DNA of 7,087 nucleotides from Acidobacteriota bacterium (GCA_021780095.1 JAJXZK010000100.1:1-7087), one strand, 5' to 3'. Shown: positions 1 through 6,614, numbered from the stretch's first letter. Made by a program: numbers and translations. The notes: generated from the sequence alone by a model not told the origin.

Positions 1-500
1 ACGATCGCCACAGCCTTGCCGCGCTCATCCGAAACGTAGACCTTGTGAAAAGGGGCCGCATACGCGCTTCCATCCGGTTTCGCCTCGGTGGGCAGCTTGG
101 CAATCACCTTCATCTGTTTCAGATCGACGACGCCGATTTTGCCTTCCAGCCAGTCCGAAGTGTACGCACGTTGCAACTCCGGCACATAGACCACGCCCTC
201 GATTCCGGGCACCCCTGGAATCGCACGCACCAGCGTGTTCGTCTTCATATCGATCACGTACAGAATGCCTGCGCCAAGATGCGCCGAAAGCAGATAGTGG
301 TCGCCATGATCGATCGTCAGGTAATCGAAGCGCTTACCTTTCGGGCCTGGCAAATCGATGGTCGCAATCTGCCGCAGCGTGTCTCGATGGACGCCTGGGT
401 GCGTTTGCGCGCCGACTGACGGTGTCATTGCGAATGTAAGAAGCGCTGTGCCTGCAAGAAGCTGCCATTTCCGCTGGATTCGCGATAACTCAGAAGTCAT
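1..500 (-). CDS. Secreted YVTN/YncE-like beta-propeller protein, N-terminal part (cut by window edge)
   Basis: The minus-strand frame is open from position 500 to the left edge and gives about 166 residues; the C-terminus is outside the window. The start is MTSELSRIQRKWQ, followed by a hydrophobic stretch (LLAGTALLTFAM) and an Ala-rich end (SVGAQT). This looks like a signal peptide, so the protein is probably exported. After it come repeated blade-like units: FDYLTIDHGDHYLLSAH, LYVIDMKTNTLVRAIPG, GVVYVPELQRAYTSD, IGVVDLKQMKVIAKLP, and HKVYVSDERGKAVAI. This pattern is typical of YVTN/YncE-like propellers, which act as binding or scaffold domains; no substrate can be inferred. A GAGGA motif lies 8 nt before the ATG at 500; the in-frame ATG at 506 is only 2 nt from it, so 500 is preferred. 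The gene lies 118 bp downstream of the DUF421 gene on the same strand. Confidence 0.8.
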   Translation of the reverse strand, partial: MTSELSRIQRKWQLLAGTALLTFAMTPSVGAQTHPGVHRDTLRQIATIDLPGPKGKRFDYLTIDHGDHYLLSAHLGAGILYVIDMKTNTLVRAIPGVPGIEGVVYVPELQRAYTSDWLEGKIGVVDLKQMKVIAKLPTEAKPDGSAYAAPFHKVYVSDERGKAVAI

Positions 501-618
501 GCTCATGTTCCTCGAACCGCACGAAATAATTCTCGCACCTTTTGTTGCATCTCTGAAATTGCGGAGTTCGTTGAAGATGTCTAAAGCTATCCAGCCTTTG
601 CCTGCTGGCTTCAGCCCA

Positions 619-1191
619 TCAACTTGCGGGCAACTGCTGGCGAATCTGCTGCAATTCCCGCTGCACCTGTTCCAGCCGGTTCACAATATCTCGATGATTT
701 TCTTCCTCCTCTGTTGGCTGCCTGCCCTCGATATAGAACGTGCCATTCGGCTCCAGCACGCATTTCTTCACGTCGTCGAAGCCGTCAAAGCCCTGGCGAT
801 GGATCACGGAAAGCAATTCACTTTCCGTCAGCAGTTCCTGCCGCAGTGCCGCGCGGTCGAGCACGCCATCCGACACCAGCACATGCTCTGTGCCCTCCAC
901 CAGGCGGTCTGCCCTGGGGCTGCTGTACAGGTACCGCACCACCAGCCAGTTGATCGTCAGCAGCGAAAGCGCCCCAAGTATCCCGCCGGTAACTGTATTG
1001 TCATTGCCGATCAGCGCATTCTGCACCACATTCGACAACGACAATAAAACCACCAGGTCGAACGGATTCAGTTGCGCCAGCTCCCGCTTTCCGAAGATGC
1101 GAAGCAGAAATATAAGAAAAAAGTAGACGATAATTGGCCGAAGAATCTTCTCCAGCAACGGAACCTGTAGATGAAACATGCTTTCGAGCAC
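619..1191 (-). CDS. DUF421 (YetF-like) inner-membrane protein
   Basis: The product is 190 residues. Residues about 14-34, 43-61 and 66-88 are hydrophobic helices. Between and around them sits the family signature: FGKRELAQLNPFDLVVLL, then LSNVVQNALIGNDNTVTGG. The cytoplasmic part (about 95-155, from LVEGTEHVLVSDG to GTFYIEG) matches the C-terminal DUF421 domain of Bacillus YetF/YdfS-type proteins, whose molecular role is poorly defined. The tail (about 160-187, rich in E, Q and R) is predicted as a short coiled coil. The start is GTG: AAGGA lies 9 nt before it. An ATG four codons in (1179) has only a weak GAAAG before it. The gene is divergent from ftsK and lies upstream of the propeller gene on the same strand, so the two may share a transcript. 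Confidence 0.88.
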   Translation of the reverse strand: MLESMFHLQVPLLEKILRPIIVYFFLIFLLRIFGKRELAQLNPFDLVVLLSLSNVVQNALIGNDNTVTGGILGALSLLTINWLVVRYLYSSPRADRLVEGTEHVLVSDGVLDRAALRQELLTESELLSVIHRQGFDGFDDVKKCVLEPNGTFYIEGRQPTEEEENHRDIVNRLEQVQRELQQIRQQLPAS

Positions 1192-1320
1192 GGCGGCAAT
1201 TCCTTTCTCAAGTGGAGTTCCCCTCTTTCATACACGTTCATTGTCGGAACGGGAAGCAGGCTCGCAGATTGACTACTTTTCCGCTTCTGCCCGATTTTTC
1301 ACTGCTTTTGTCTCCAATTC

Positions 1321-1329
1321 TGGCATAAT
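1321..1329 (+). promoter_or_regulatory. Candidate extended -10 promoter for ftsK
   Basis: TGGCATAAT matches the extended -10 form TGnTATAAT with one mismatch. No good -35 box is present at 16-18 bp upstream, which is typical of extended -10 promoters. Transcription would begin near 1336, giving a leader of about 70 nt before the ATG at 1408. The call rests on motif similarity only. Confidence 0.4.
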
Positions 1330-1407
1330 CGAATTGCTCTGGTGTCTCTGGCATTCCGGCGGCCGACGGTCAAATGCCGCTTCCGCGGGAGTGTTCAAGC
1401 GCCCCCA

Positions 1408-3930
1408 ATGAAAGTTGTGCAACGCGTATTTTCGCCAACCAAGAACCGCCGGCTGAACGAGCTGGTTGGTTTGCTGCTGCTGGCCTGCGCCCTCCTCTTG
1501 CTTCTCGCTCTGGCATCGTATACCCCGCTCGATCCCTCTCTCGACACCGCCGGTGGTTATCTGACAGGTCGACCCGCGCATAACTGGGCTGGCCTGTTGG
1601 GCGCTGGACTCAGCGATCTGCTGTTGCAGGCGGAGGGTCTCTCAGCCTTCCTGGTACCCCTGCTGGTCGGCGGACTGGGATGGATCTGGCTGCGTTCGCG
1701 CCCCGTCGGTTCACCGATTTCAAAGCTCATCGGGGGCCTTCTGTGCCTGATTTTTGTGCCTACGCTGCTAGGCCTGCTCCCCGGCCATCTGCGCTGGCTC
1801 CATACCATACCGATTGAGGGCATCATCGGCGCCGCCATTGCTGAAGTGCTGACCCACTATCTGAATTATCCCGGCGCCTGCATCCTGTCGATGACCCTGG
1901 TCGCGGCTGCGCTTTATATAACGACCACCTTCAGCGTCGCCAGCCTGCGCAACTGGCTTACCGTACGCTTTGCCTTCATCGCAGCATGGCGCGACCGCTG
2001 GCGCAATTGGAGTACCCGACGAGCCGAACGCAAAGCCGCACGCATCGCCGCACGCACCCTGGCCAAGGAACAGGCGGCCCTCGCGAATCATCCGGGAGAC
2101 GACCCGCGAATGTTTGAGGACACCCGCAAGGATGTCGTCCCGACCCGCGTCCGCAAACGTCCCGATTTCTGGGAGGAACCCGTCCCTGCTCCTCCGCCCC
2201 AACAACTTGCGCATGGCATTTCTCCCCAAACCAACGTGGATGACGCCGAATTCGCCCCCGCCATCGAGCAGCCGCGCGCCATTCCCGCCGCCTCCAAAGC
2301 CGCCAAGTCAAACGAGATTGAATTCGCTCGCCCCATCCCTTCGCTGCAGTCCCTGCAACCGGGTCATACGACTCCCGACGCATCTCCGGCATTGCACGTT
2401 CAAATTGGAACCCGCGCCGACGCTGCCTCCAAATCCGTCACTGTCACTGCCAAGTCCATTGAAGGCTATCGCCTCCCTCCCAGCACGTTACTGCATCGCA
2501 GCGACGAAAAACAGATCGTTCGCGAGGATGCCCTGCTCGAAGAAGCCCGCGTTCTGGTGGAAAAATACGCCGAGTTCGATGTCCACGGACAGGTGGTCCA
2601 AATCAACCCGGGCCCAGTTGTCACAACGTTCGAGTTTCGTCCTGATGCCGGCGTGAAATACAGCCGCGTCGTCGGATTGCAAGACGATTTATGCCTGGCC
2701 ATGCGCGCCGAAAGCATCCTGATCGAACGCATGCCCGGAAAGAGCACTGTCGGCCTGCAGGTTCCGAACGCGGAACGCGAAACCATCTGGCTGCGCGACA
2801 TGATCGAAGCCGACAGCTTCACCCACAGCAAATCGCGGCTAACGCTCACCATGGGCAAGGACATCAACGGTCGCATCATCCACGCCGACCTGACTACCAT
2901 GCCTCACGTGTTGATCGCAGGCTCGACCGGCAGTGGCAAATCCGTGGCCATCAACGCCATGATTATGTCGGTTTTGTTCAAGGCCACTCCGGAGCAGGTT
3001 CGCCTGATCCTGGTCGACCCGAAACGCGTGGAGTTGGGCATGTATGAAGGCATTCCGCATTTGTTCACTCCCATCATCACTGAACCCAAACTGGCTGCCA
3101 ACGCGTTGCGCAACGCCGTCCGCGAGATGGAGCGCAGGCTGAAGCTGCTGGCCTCGCGCAGCGTCCGCAATCTGGAGCAATATAACAAGCTGTTCGAAAC
3201 TACGCCCAGCCTGTTTGAGGCTGACAATCCGGACGAAAAGCCGCTGCCAATCATCGTCATCATCATCGATGAGTTGGCCGACCTGATGATGCTCGACCGC
3301 GCCAATGTGGAAGAATCCATCACACGCCTCGCTCAGATGGCGCGCGCCGTCGGCATTCACCTGGTGCTTGCCACGCAGCGGCCCTCGGTCGATGTCATCA
3401 CCGGCCTAATCAAAGCCAACGTTCCTACGCGGATGTCGTTCCGGCTGGCCACCAAGGTGGACTCGCGCACCATCCTCGACTCCAACGGGGCAGAGTCCTT
3501 GCTCGGACGAGGCGACATGCTGTTCCTCGCTCCCGGCACGTCGCGCCTGCAGCGCATCCACGCTCCGTTCGTGACGGAGAAGGAAATCAGCGCCGTCGTA
3601 GACTTCTGGAAATCGCAGGGTACCGCCGAATACGTCGAAGGATTCCTGGAAGCTCCGCATGACGACAAGGGCCGCGATGGTTCTGACGGCGCAGGAGATC
3701 AAGAAGCGAACGATGAGCTGTTTGAGGATGCGGTTCGCCTGGTCCTGGAATTTGGCAAGGCTTCTACTTCCCTGTTGCAGCGTCGCATGCGCATTGGCTA
3801 CGGACGTGCCGCTCACTTGATTGACCTGATGGAGCGCGATGGAATCGTCGGCCCCGCCGACGGCTCCCGCCCACGCGAGATTCTCAAGCCGGCCGGCTGG
3901 CTGCAGGAAGTGGAGCAGTCCATGCGCTAG
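1408..3930 (+). CDS. ftsK: DNA translocase FtsK (chromosome segregation at the division septum)
   Basis: The product is 840 residues, a usual length for FtsK/SpoIIIE. Hydrophobic segments at about 18-38, 78-96, 105-124 and 155-177 form the four-helix membrane anchor. A basic, then Pro/Ala-rich linker follows (about 190-380). The alpha domain (from about 386) includes GPVVTTFEFRPDAGVKYSRV. Walker A is GSTGSGKS at 505-512. Walker B is IIVIIIDELADL, with D621 and E622. It is followed by LATQRPSVDVITGLIKANVP. The C-terminal 72 residues form the gamma winged helix (RMRIGYGRAAHLIDLMERDG), which in the family reads KOPS sequences and contacts XerD. FtsK family members pump DNA at the septum and activate XerCD at dif. 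The frame stays open upstream to a GTG at 1342, but the ATG at 1408 starts a normal N-terminus (MKVVQRVFSPTKNRRLNE). The ribosome site is poor for both (GGGAG is 16 nt before 1408), so the start is not certain. Confidence 0.97.
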   Translation: MKVVQRVFSPTKNRRLNELVGLLLLACALLLLLALASYTPLDPSLDTAGGYLTGRPAHNWAGLLGAGLSDLLLQAEGLSAFLVPLLVGGLGWIWLRSRPVGSPISKLIGGLLCLIFVPTLLGLLPGHLRWLHTIPIEGIIGAAIAEVLTHYLNYPGACILSMTLVAAALYITTTFSVASLRNWLTVRFAFIAAWRDRWRNWSTRRAERKAARIAARTLAKEQAALANHPGDDPRMFEDTRKDVVPTRVRKRPDFWEEPVPAPPPQQLAHGISPQTNVDDAEFAPAIEQPRAIPAASKAAKSNEIEFARPIPSLQSLQPGHTTPDASPALHVQIGTRADAASKSVTVTAKSIEGYRLPPSTLLHRSDEKQIVREDALLEEARVLVEKYAEFDVHGQVVQINPGPVVTTFEFRPDAGVKYSRVVGLQDDLCLAMRAESILIERMPGKSTVGLQVPNAERETIWLRDMIEADSFTHSKSRLTLTMGKDINGRIIHADLTTMPHVLIAGSTGSGKSVAINAMIMSVLFKATPEQVRLILVDPKRVELGMYEGIPHLFTPIITEPKLAANALRNAVREMERRLKLLASRSVRNLEQYNKLFETTPSLFEADNPDEKPLPIIVIIIDELADLMMLDRANVEESITRLAQMARAVGIHLVLATQRPSVDVITGLIKANVPTRMSFRLATKVDSRTILDSNGAESLLGRGDMLFLAPGTSRLQRIHAPFVTEKEISAVVDFWKSQGTAEYVEGFLEAPHDDKGRDGSDGAGDQEANDELFEDAVRLVLEFGKASTSLLQRRMRIGYGRAAHLIDLMERDGIVGPADGSRPREILKPAGWLQEVEQSMR

Positions 3931-3968
3931 GCTTTCTCCTCTTCACCGAAATGCACGTCGATCCAAAC

Positions 3969-4004
3969 GCAACAAAGGCGAGCCCCCAGGCTCGCCTTTG
4001 TTGC
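3969..4004. terminator. Bidirectional hairpin terminator between ftsK and the SYLF gene
   Basis: The arms 3969-3984 and 3989-4004 are a perfect 16-bp inverted repeat (GCAACAAAGGCGAGCC and its complement) around a CCCA loop. It starts 39 bp after the ftsK stop and ends 21 bp before the stop of the minus-strand SYLF gene, so it can serve both convergent transcripts. Neither side has a clean T tract after the stem; the T-rich base of each arm (CTTTGTT on the plus strand) may stand in for it. Confidence 0.8.
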
Positions 4005-4024
4005 TGTTGCATTGCTGGTGCCGA

Positions 4025-4714
4025 CTACTGAGACCTGCGGAAATAGCGCGCCACGGTTCTGACAAATGGCCGGGCTGATGGAGGGGTAGCCTTCTCGCCC
4101 CCCAGAATCGTTGCAAAGGGAATATCGGACCCGTAGAACGTACGCGTGTCCTCTGTGTTCTGGTTGACAACCGTTCCATTCAGGTCGATACCGGCAAACA
4201 ATCCCTGGCTGCGGGAGTATGTGAGCAGCTCCGACTTCAGCGTCAGGTTCGTCGCTGCGGCGGCGTTGCGTCCCACGGGTCCAGCGGACGCTGCCGCGTC
4301 GCCACCAATCTTGAACTTGCTCTTCAGCAGGTCCTGCATGCCGCGCTGATTCACTGCGATCAGCACCAGGTCAGTTGCCTGGCCGCCAATTTGAAACCCA
4401 AAGCTGCCACCCGCCATTTGAACGAACGCCGGAGCGCTCCATTTTCCACTGGCTGTCTTGCAGGTAACAACTCCCTGACCATAACTGCCGCCGACAACAA
4501 ATGCCGCTTTTTTGTAACTGGGTACCACGGCAACGCAGGTTGCGTTCGATAGGATGCTGATGGGAATCGATTTATCGGGTGTAGCCTCGATTTCCTGGAT
4601 GACCCGGGATGCAGCATTCAGGCGGTCCACCAGTTTTGCAGCATCCGTTGCGGCAAAGCCTTGAGACCCCACCAGAGTTACGGCACAAATACCCAATACA
4701 AATTTTTTCATCAT
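4025..4714 (-). CDS. Secreted SYLF-domain (Ysc84-type) lipid-binding protein
   Basis: The product is 229 residues. MMKKFVLGICAVTLVGSQGF followed by AATD is a signal peptide, with likely cleavage after A21, so the mature protein is exported. Residues about 27-197 form one SYLF domain (also called DUF500 or Ysc84 domain). Visible conserved parts are SNATCVAVVPSYKKAAFVVGG, SGKWSAPAFVQMAGGSFGFQIGGQ, DLVLIAVNQRGM and FKIGGDAAASAGPVGR, ending with SRSQGLFAGIDLNGTVV and FYG. Eukaryotic SYLF proteins bind phosphoinositides and actin; the role of bacterial secreted forms is not established. Two Cys (C60, C85) remain in the mature chain. GAGGA lies 11 nt before the first of two adjacent ATGs (4714, 4711), so 4714 is taken. 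The frame extends upstream to 4894, but that part crosses the intergenic terminator and has no protein-like character. It is transcribed toward ftsK. Confidence 0.93.
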   Translation of the reverse strand: MMKKFVLGICAVTLVGSQGFAATDAAKLVDRLNAASRVIQEIEATPDKSIPISILSNATCVAVVPSYKKAAFVVGGSYGQGVVTCKTASGKWSAPAFVQMAGGSFGFQIGGQATDLVLIAVNQRGMQDLLKSKFKIGGDAAASAGPVGRNAAAATNLTLKSELLTYSRSQGLFAGIDLNGTVVNQNTEDTRTFYGSDIPFATILGGEKATPPSARPFVRTVARYFRRSQ

Positions 4715-4860
4715 AAGTAATTCAATCCTCGCTCCCTTTTTTCGCATGGACGTCCGCGCAGACACAAGCACGCTGCATTCTGCTCGAACCCATAGCCCAC
4801 TACAGACTACTAGGATGCTGGAAAAAGGCGACTCGGCTTGAAAAAAAAGAACTAAGGGCA

Positions 4861-4902
4861 AAAAAAAGGGTTGCAATGTGCGATTTTCCGCCACTGCAAC
4901 CC
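4861..4902 (-). terminator. Intrinsic terminator of the response-regulator-like gene
   Basis: Read on the minus strand, the arm GGGTTGCA (4902-4895) pairs with TGCAACCC (4875-4868). Three more pairs (GTG with CAC) continue the stem inside, past a 2-nt bulge. Seven T follow at once (4867-4861). This is the classic hairpin plus U-tract form. It lies about 130 bp past the stop of the regulator gene, so it should end that transcript before the SYLF gene. A second T8 tract lies further on, near 4848-4841. Confidence 0.82.
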
Positions 4903-4951
4903 CCGGATTCTCCCAAATCCTTAGTCGGTGAATTCATTACAATTCATTCGA

Positions 4952-4999
4952 GAACGTTCGGAAAGAGTACGGACGTTCGTCTCCTTCCGTAACGTTACG
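4952..4999. repeat. Three ACGT-centred palindromes with 19-bp phasing
   Basis: GAACGTTC (4952-4959), ACGGACGTTCGT (4969-4980, one mismatched pair) and CGTAACGTTACG (4988-4999, perfect 12-bp palindrome) are centred at 4955.5, 4974.5 and 4993.5, that is 19 bp apart each time. The sequence between the centres differs, so this is not a simple tandem duplication. It looks like an operator array for a dimeric regulator. No such factor can be assigned from sequence alone. Confidence 0.55.
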
Positions 5000-5029
5000 C
5001 TTGGCTTGCCCGCGAATTTTCGCTGGCGC

Positions 5030-5836
5030 TTACTTTATCGCAGAGTCTGATCCCTGGCTCGCGGGCGCGTCTGCCGGCAGCGGCAATAGCACTGGCGACG
5101 ACATCGTAGTCGATCGATCCTGGGCGCGCATCGTCAAGGCGGTGCGGTTCTTCACTCCCATCTTCTGCATTAACTTTGTCACATAGGATTTGACGGTGCG
5201 TTCTTCAATCTTGAGGTTCTGCGCAATCTCCCGATTGGAATTGCCATCGAGCAACAAATTTAGAACCTGCTGCTCCCGGATGGTGAAACTTACCCCGTGC
5301 GTCTGTGACACACGTTGCGATTCAAGGGCTGTCAACAGCCTATGGATCAGGTCTGCCTGCACTCGTCGTGGCGCCCAGAGCGAACCTGCGGCCACCATGC
5401 GAACCGCCTTCTCAAACTGTGCTGGAGTGCTGGCTTCATGCAGAAAGCCCTTCGCACCCAGCATCAGCACCCTCAAAATCGCCTCCGGACCCGAAGCATG
5501 CGACATGACGATAATGGGGAGCCCGGGATGGGCGGAACGAATGGAGGCGATGACGCTAAAGATATCGGGTCCGGCGTTGGCCCCCACCAGCGCCAGGTTG
5601 AAGGCGGAGTCTGGCCCCAGGTGTGACGTGGGAAATGAAGAAACATCCTGCATCAGGATGTCGATTCCTGTATCTTTCTCGAAGATCGCCTGCAGGCCGG
5701 TGGCCCGCAATGCGTCGAGCCCCACCACATAGACCCGTATTCGCGCCCCGGGTAGTCTGACCACAGCCCGCCTCTCTGCACTCTTTGCGGAACTTGACCT
5801 GACCGCGTGGAGTGACGATGGATTCACCTCCGCCAC
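5030..5836 (-). CDS. NarL/FixJ (LuxR-type) transcription regulator with degenerate receiver domain
   Basis: The product is 268 residues from the GTG at 5836. Residues about 33-150 fold as a receiver by pattern (IRVYVVGLDALRATGLQAIF, then GFLHEASTPAQFEKAVRMVAAG). Aligned with normal receivers, the acidic pair is G39-L40, the phosphoacceptor Asp is V84 (LALVGANAGPD), the Thr is S112 and the Lys is E134. Phosphorylation is therefore not expected. Residues about 182-238 are a complete LuxR-type HTH (FTIREQQVLNLLLDGNSNRE, IAQNLKIEERTVKSYVTKLM, QKMGVKNRTAL). The last about 28 residues are Pro/Ser/Ala-rich. The start is unsure: GTG at 5836 has no good ribosome site, GTG at 5827 overlaps the stop of a 9-codon frame, and GTG at 5764 has GAGG 6 nt before it and would begin 8 residues before the receiver. 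No histidine kinase is nearby. dcd lies 52 bp upstream on the same strand. Confidence 0.9.
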   Translation of the reverse strand: MAEVNPSSLHAVRSSSAKSAERRAVVRLPGARIRVYVVGLDALRATGLQAIFEKDTGIDILMQDVSSFPTSHLGPDSAFNLALVGANAGPDIFSVIASIRSAHPGLPIIVMSHASGPEAILRVLMLGAKGFLHEASTPAQFEKAVRMVAAGSLWAPRRVQADLIHRLLTALESQRVSQTHGVSFTIREQQVLNLLLDGNSNREIAQNLKIEERTVKSYVTKLMQKMGVKNRTALTMRAQDRSTTMSSPVLLPLPADAPASQGSDSAIK

Positions 5837-5853
5837 GTTGCACCGTCTTTCAT
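5824..5853 (-). other. Possible 9-codon leader frame before the regulator
   Basis: ATG at 5853 opens MKDGATWRR and stops at 5826-5824. GGGGAAGG lies just before it (2 nt from the end of the purine run, 5 nt from GGGGA). Its TGA overlaps an in-frame GTG of the regulator as GTGA (5827-5824). This geometry is that of translational coupling, but so short a frame can arise by chance. Confidence 0.25.
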
Positions 5854-5864
5854 TGCCTTCCCCT

Positions 5865-5874
5865 AAACCGGTTT
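5865..5874. repeat. AAACCGGTTT palindrome between dcd and the regulator gene
   Basis: A perfect 10-bp palindrome sits in the 52-bp gap, 14 bp after the dcd stop. It could be an operator half-site pair or chance. No promoter boxes were found around it. Confidence 0.3.
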
Positions 5875-5888
5875 CTCCGCCCCGTCAA

Positions 5889-6443
5889 CTACAGTTTGGG
5901 TAACACAATTCCCTGCTGATTTTGATATTTTCCTTTGCGGTCCGCATAGCTGATCTCGCAAACCTCATCCGACTGGAAAAATAAAATCTGACACAAACCC
6001 TCCATCGCGTAGATGCGGGCCGGCAGCGGCGTGGTGTTAGAAATCTCGAGGGTCACAAATCCCTCCCATTCCGGCTCAAACGGCGTCACATTCACGATGA
6101 TGCCGCAGCGCGCATAGGTGGACTTGCCCACGCAAATGGTCAGCACGTCCCTTGGAATCTTAAAGTATTCCACCGACCGCGCCAGCGCGAAGGAATTCGG
6201 TGGAATCACTACGGATTCCGCCTGGGTGGTGACGAACGAACGCTCGTCGAAGTCTTTCGGATCAATCACCGTACTGTTGACGTTGGTGAAAATCTTGAAT
6301 TCGTCGGAAACTCGCAAATCGTATCCGTACGAAGAAAGCCCGTAGGAAATGACTCCCTCGCGGACCTGTTTCTCGCTAAACGGCGTTATCATCTGGTTCT
6401 GGAGCGCGTTTTCGCGAATCCAGCGATCGCTCTTAATCGACAT
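5889..6443 (-). CDS. dcd: dCTP deaminase
   Basis: The product is 184 residues, close to the usual 185-195. The enzyme turns dCTP into dUTP (and ammonia), which feeds dUMP and then dTMP synthesis in the cytoplasm. It opens with [12 protein letters not shown]. The core reads [17 protein letters not shown], then [20 protein letters not shown] (from 106) and [20 protein letters not shown]. Aligned by eye with E. coli Dcd, R112 in STYAR fits the catalytic Arg115 and E133 in TLEISN fits the catalytic Glu138. [14 protein letters not shown] matches the nucleotide-closing C-terminus. It resembles the 188-residue form seen in Burkholderia-like bacteria but is a few residues shorter near residue 28. Whether it also hydrolyses dUTP, as some relatives do, cannot be told. 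The ATG is preceded by GAGGAGAAGG. It is divergent from the HU gene and upstream of the regulator gene. Confidence 0.96.
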   Translation of the reverse strand: MSIKSDRWIRENALQNQMITPFSEKQVREGVISYGLSSYGYDLRVSDEFKIFTNVNSTVIDPKDFDERSFVTTQAESVVIPPNSFALARSVEYFKIPRDVLTICVGKSTYARCGIIVNVTPFEPEWEGFVTLEISNTTPLPARIYAMEGLCQILFFQSDEVCEISYADRKGKYQNQQGIVLPKL

Positions 6444-6499
6444 CCTTCTCCTCGATAGGTTGGCATGGTGCGGCCCGTAGCCCGCAGCGCGGTCCCGGC

Positions 6500-6528
6500 A
6501 AAATAGTTGGCTTTAGGGCGAGTGTACG
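6500..6528 (-). promoter_or_regulatory. Weak candidate promoter for dcd
   Basis: On the minus strand TATTTT (6505-6500) could be a -10, with CGTACA (6528-6523) as a poor -35 at 17 bp. It would give a leader of about 50 nt. The -10 matches four of six bases and the -35 three of six, so this is only a possibility. Confidence 0.25.
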
Positions 6529-6542
6529 AGAGTGCCGCTCCA

Positions 6543-6572
6543 TTGACAATCACGAAAAGTCGAACCTAGCAT
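6543..6572 (+). promoter_or_regulatory. Promoter of the HU gene
   Basis: TTGACA (6543-6548) is a perfect -35 box. TAGCAT (6567-6572) follows after 18 bp and matches four of six -10 bases. The start of transcription would be near 6579, which leaves a leader of about 44 nt with the ribosome site of the HU gene. Confidence 0.6.
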
Positions 6573-6607
6573 GGAGTTACGCAACTTTGCGGGCATCCAA
6601 CAGGCTG

Positions 6608-6614
6608 AAGGGAG
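6608..6614 (+). promoter_or_regulatory. Ribosome binding site that fixes the TTG start of the HU gene
   Basis: AAGGGAG lies 8 nt before the TTG at 6623. No ATG occurs in frame nearby, so this site decides the start. Confidence 0.75.

Larger units (their letters stand above)
4715..5029. other. Gene-free regulatory stretch between the SYLF gene and the response-regulator-like gene
   Basis: This 315-bp stretch has no convincing coding frame. From left to right it holds the SYLF ribosome site, two A-rich tracts (T-rich on the minus strand), a hairpin terminator (4868-4902) and a small inverted repeat (GGATT 4905-4909 with AATCC 4916-4920). Beyond these lie two AATTCATT direct repeats (4931 and 4941) and three ACGT-centred palindromes (4952-4999). 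The SYLF promoter should lie here on the minus strand. The best match I find beyond the terminator is TGTAAT at 4941-4936 with a poor -35 (TTTCCG), which is weak. Confidence 0.6.

Noticed and set aside
358..1047. Long open frame on the plus strand (229 codons)
   Set aside because: It is antisense to the propeller gene and the DUF421 gene, both with clear family signatures, and its product has no recognisable domain.
1269..1297. TTGACT as a -35 box for ftsK
   Set aside because: At 17 bp downstream the bases are CGATTT, which is not a usable -10.
1970..2656. Plus-strand frame of 228 codons inside ftsK, very rich in Pro, Ser and Arg
   Set aside because: It is a shifted frame over the FtsK linker; the biased composition follows from the GC-rich linker sequence.
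4770..4800. GGGTTCGAGCA on the minus strand, resembling a tRNA T-loop
   Set aside because: The flanking bases do not pair as a T stem, and no anticodon or acceptor stem can be drawn.
4715..4894. Upstream extension of the SYLF reading frame to an ATG at 4894
   Set aside because: It would start inside the terminator hairpin, encode T-tract Phe and Leu runs, and push the signal peptide to the interior of the protein.
5190..5732. Plus-strand frame of 180 codons opposite the regulator gene
   Set aside because: It is antisense to the regulator, whose receiver and HTH are clear.
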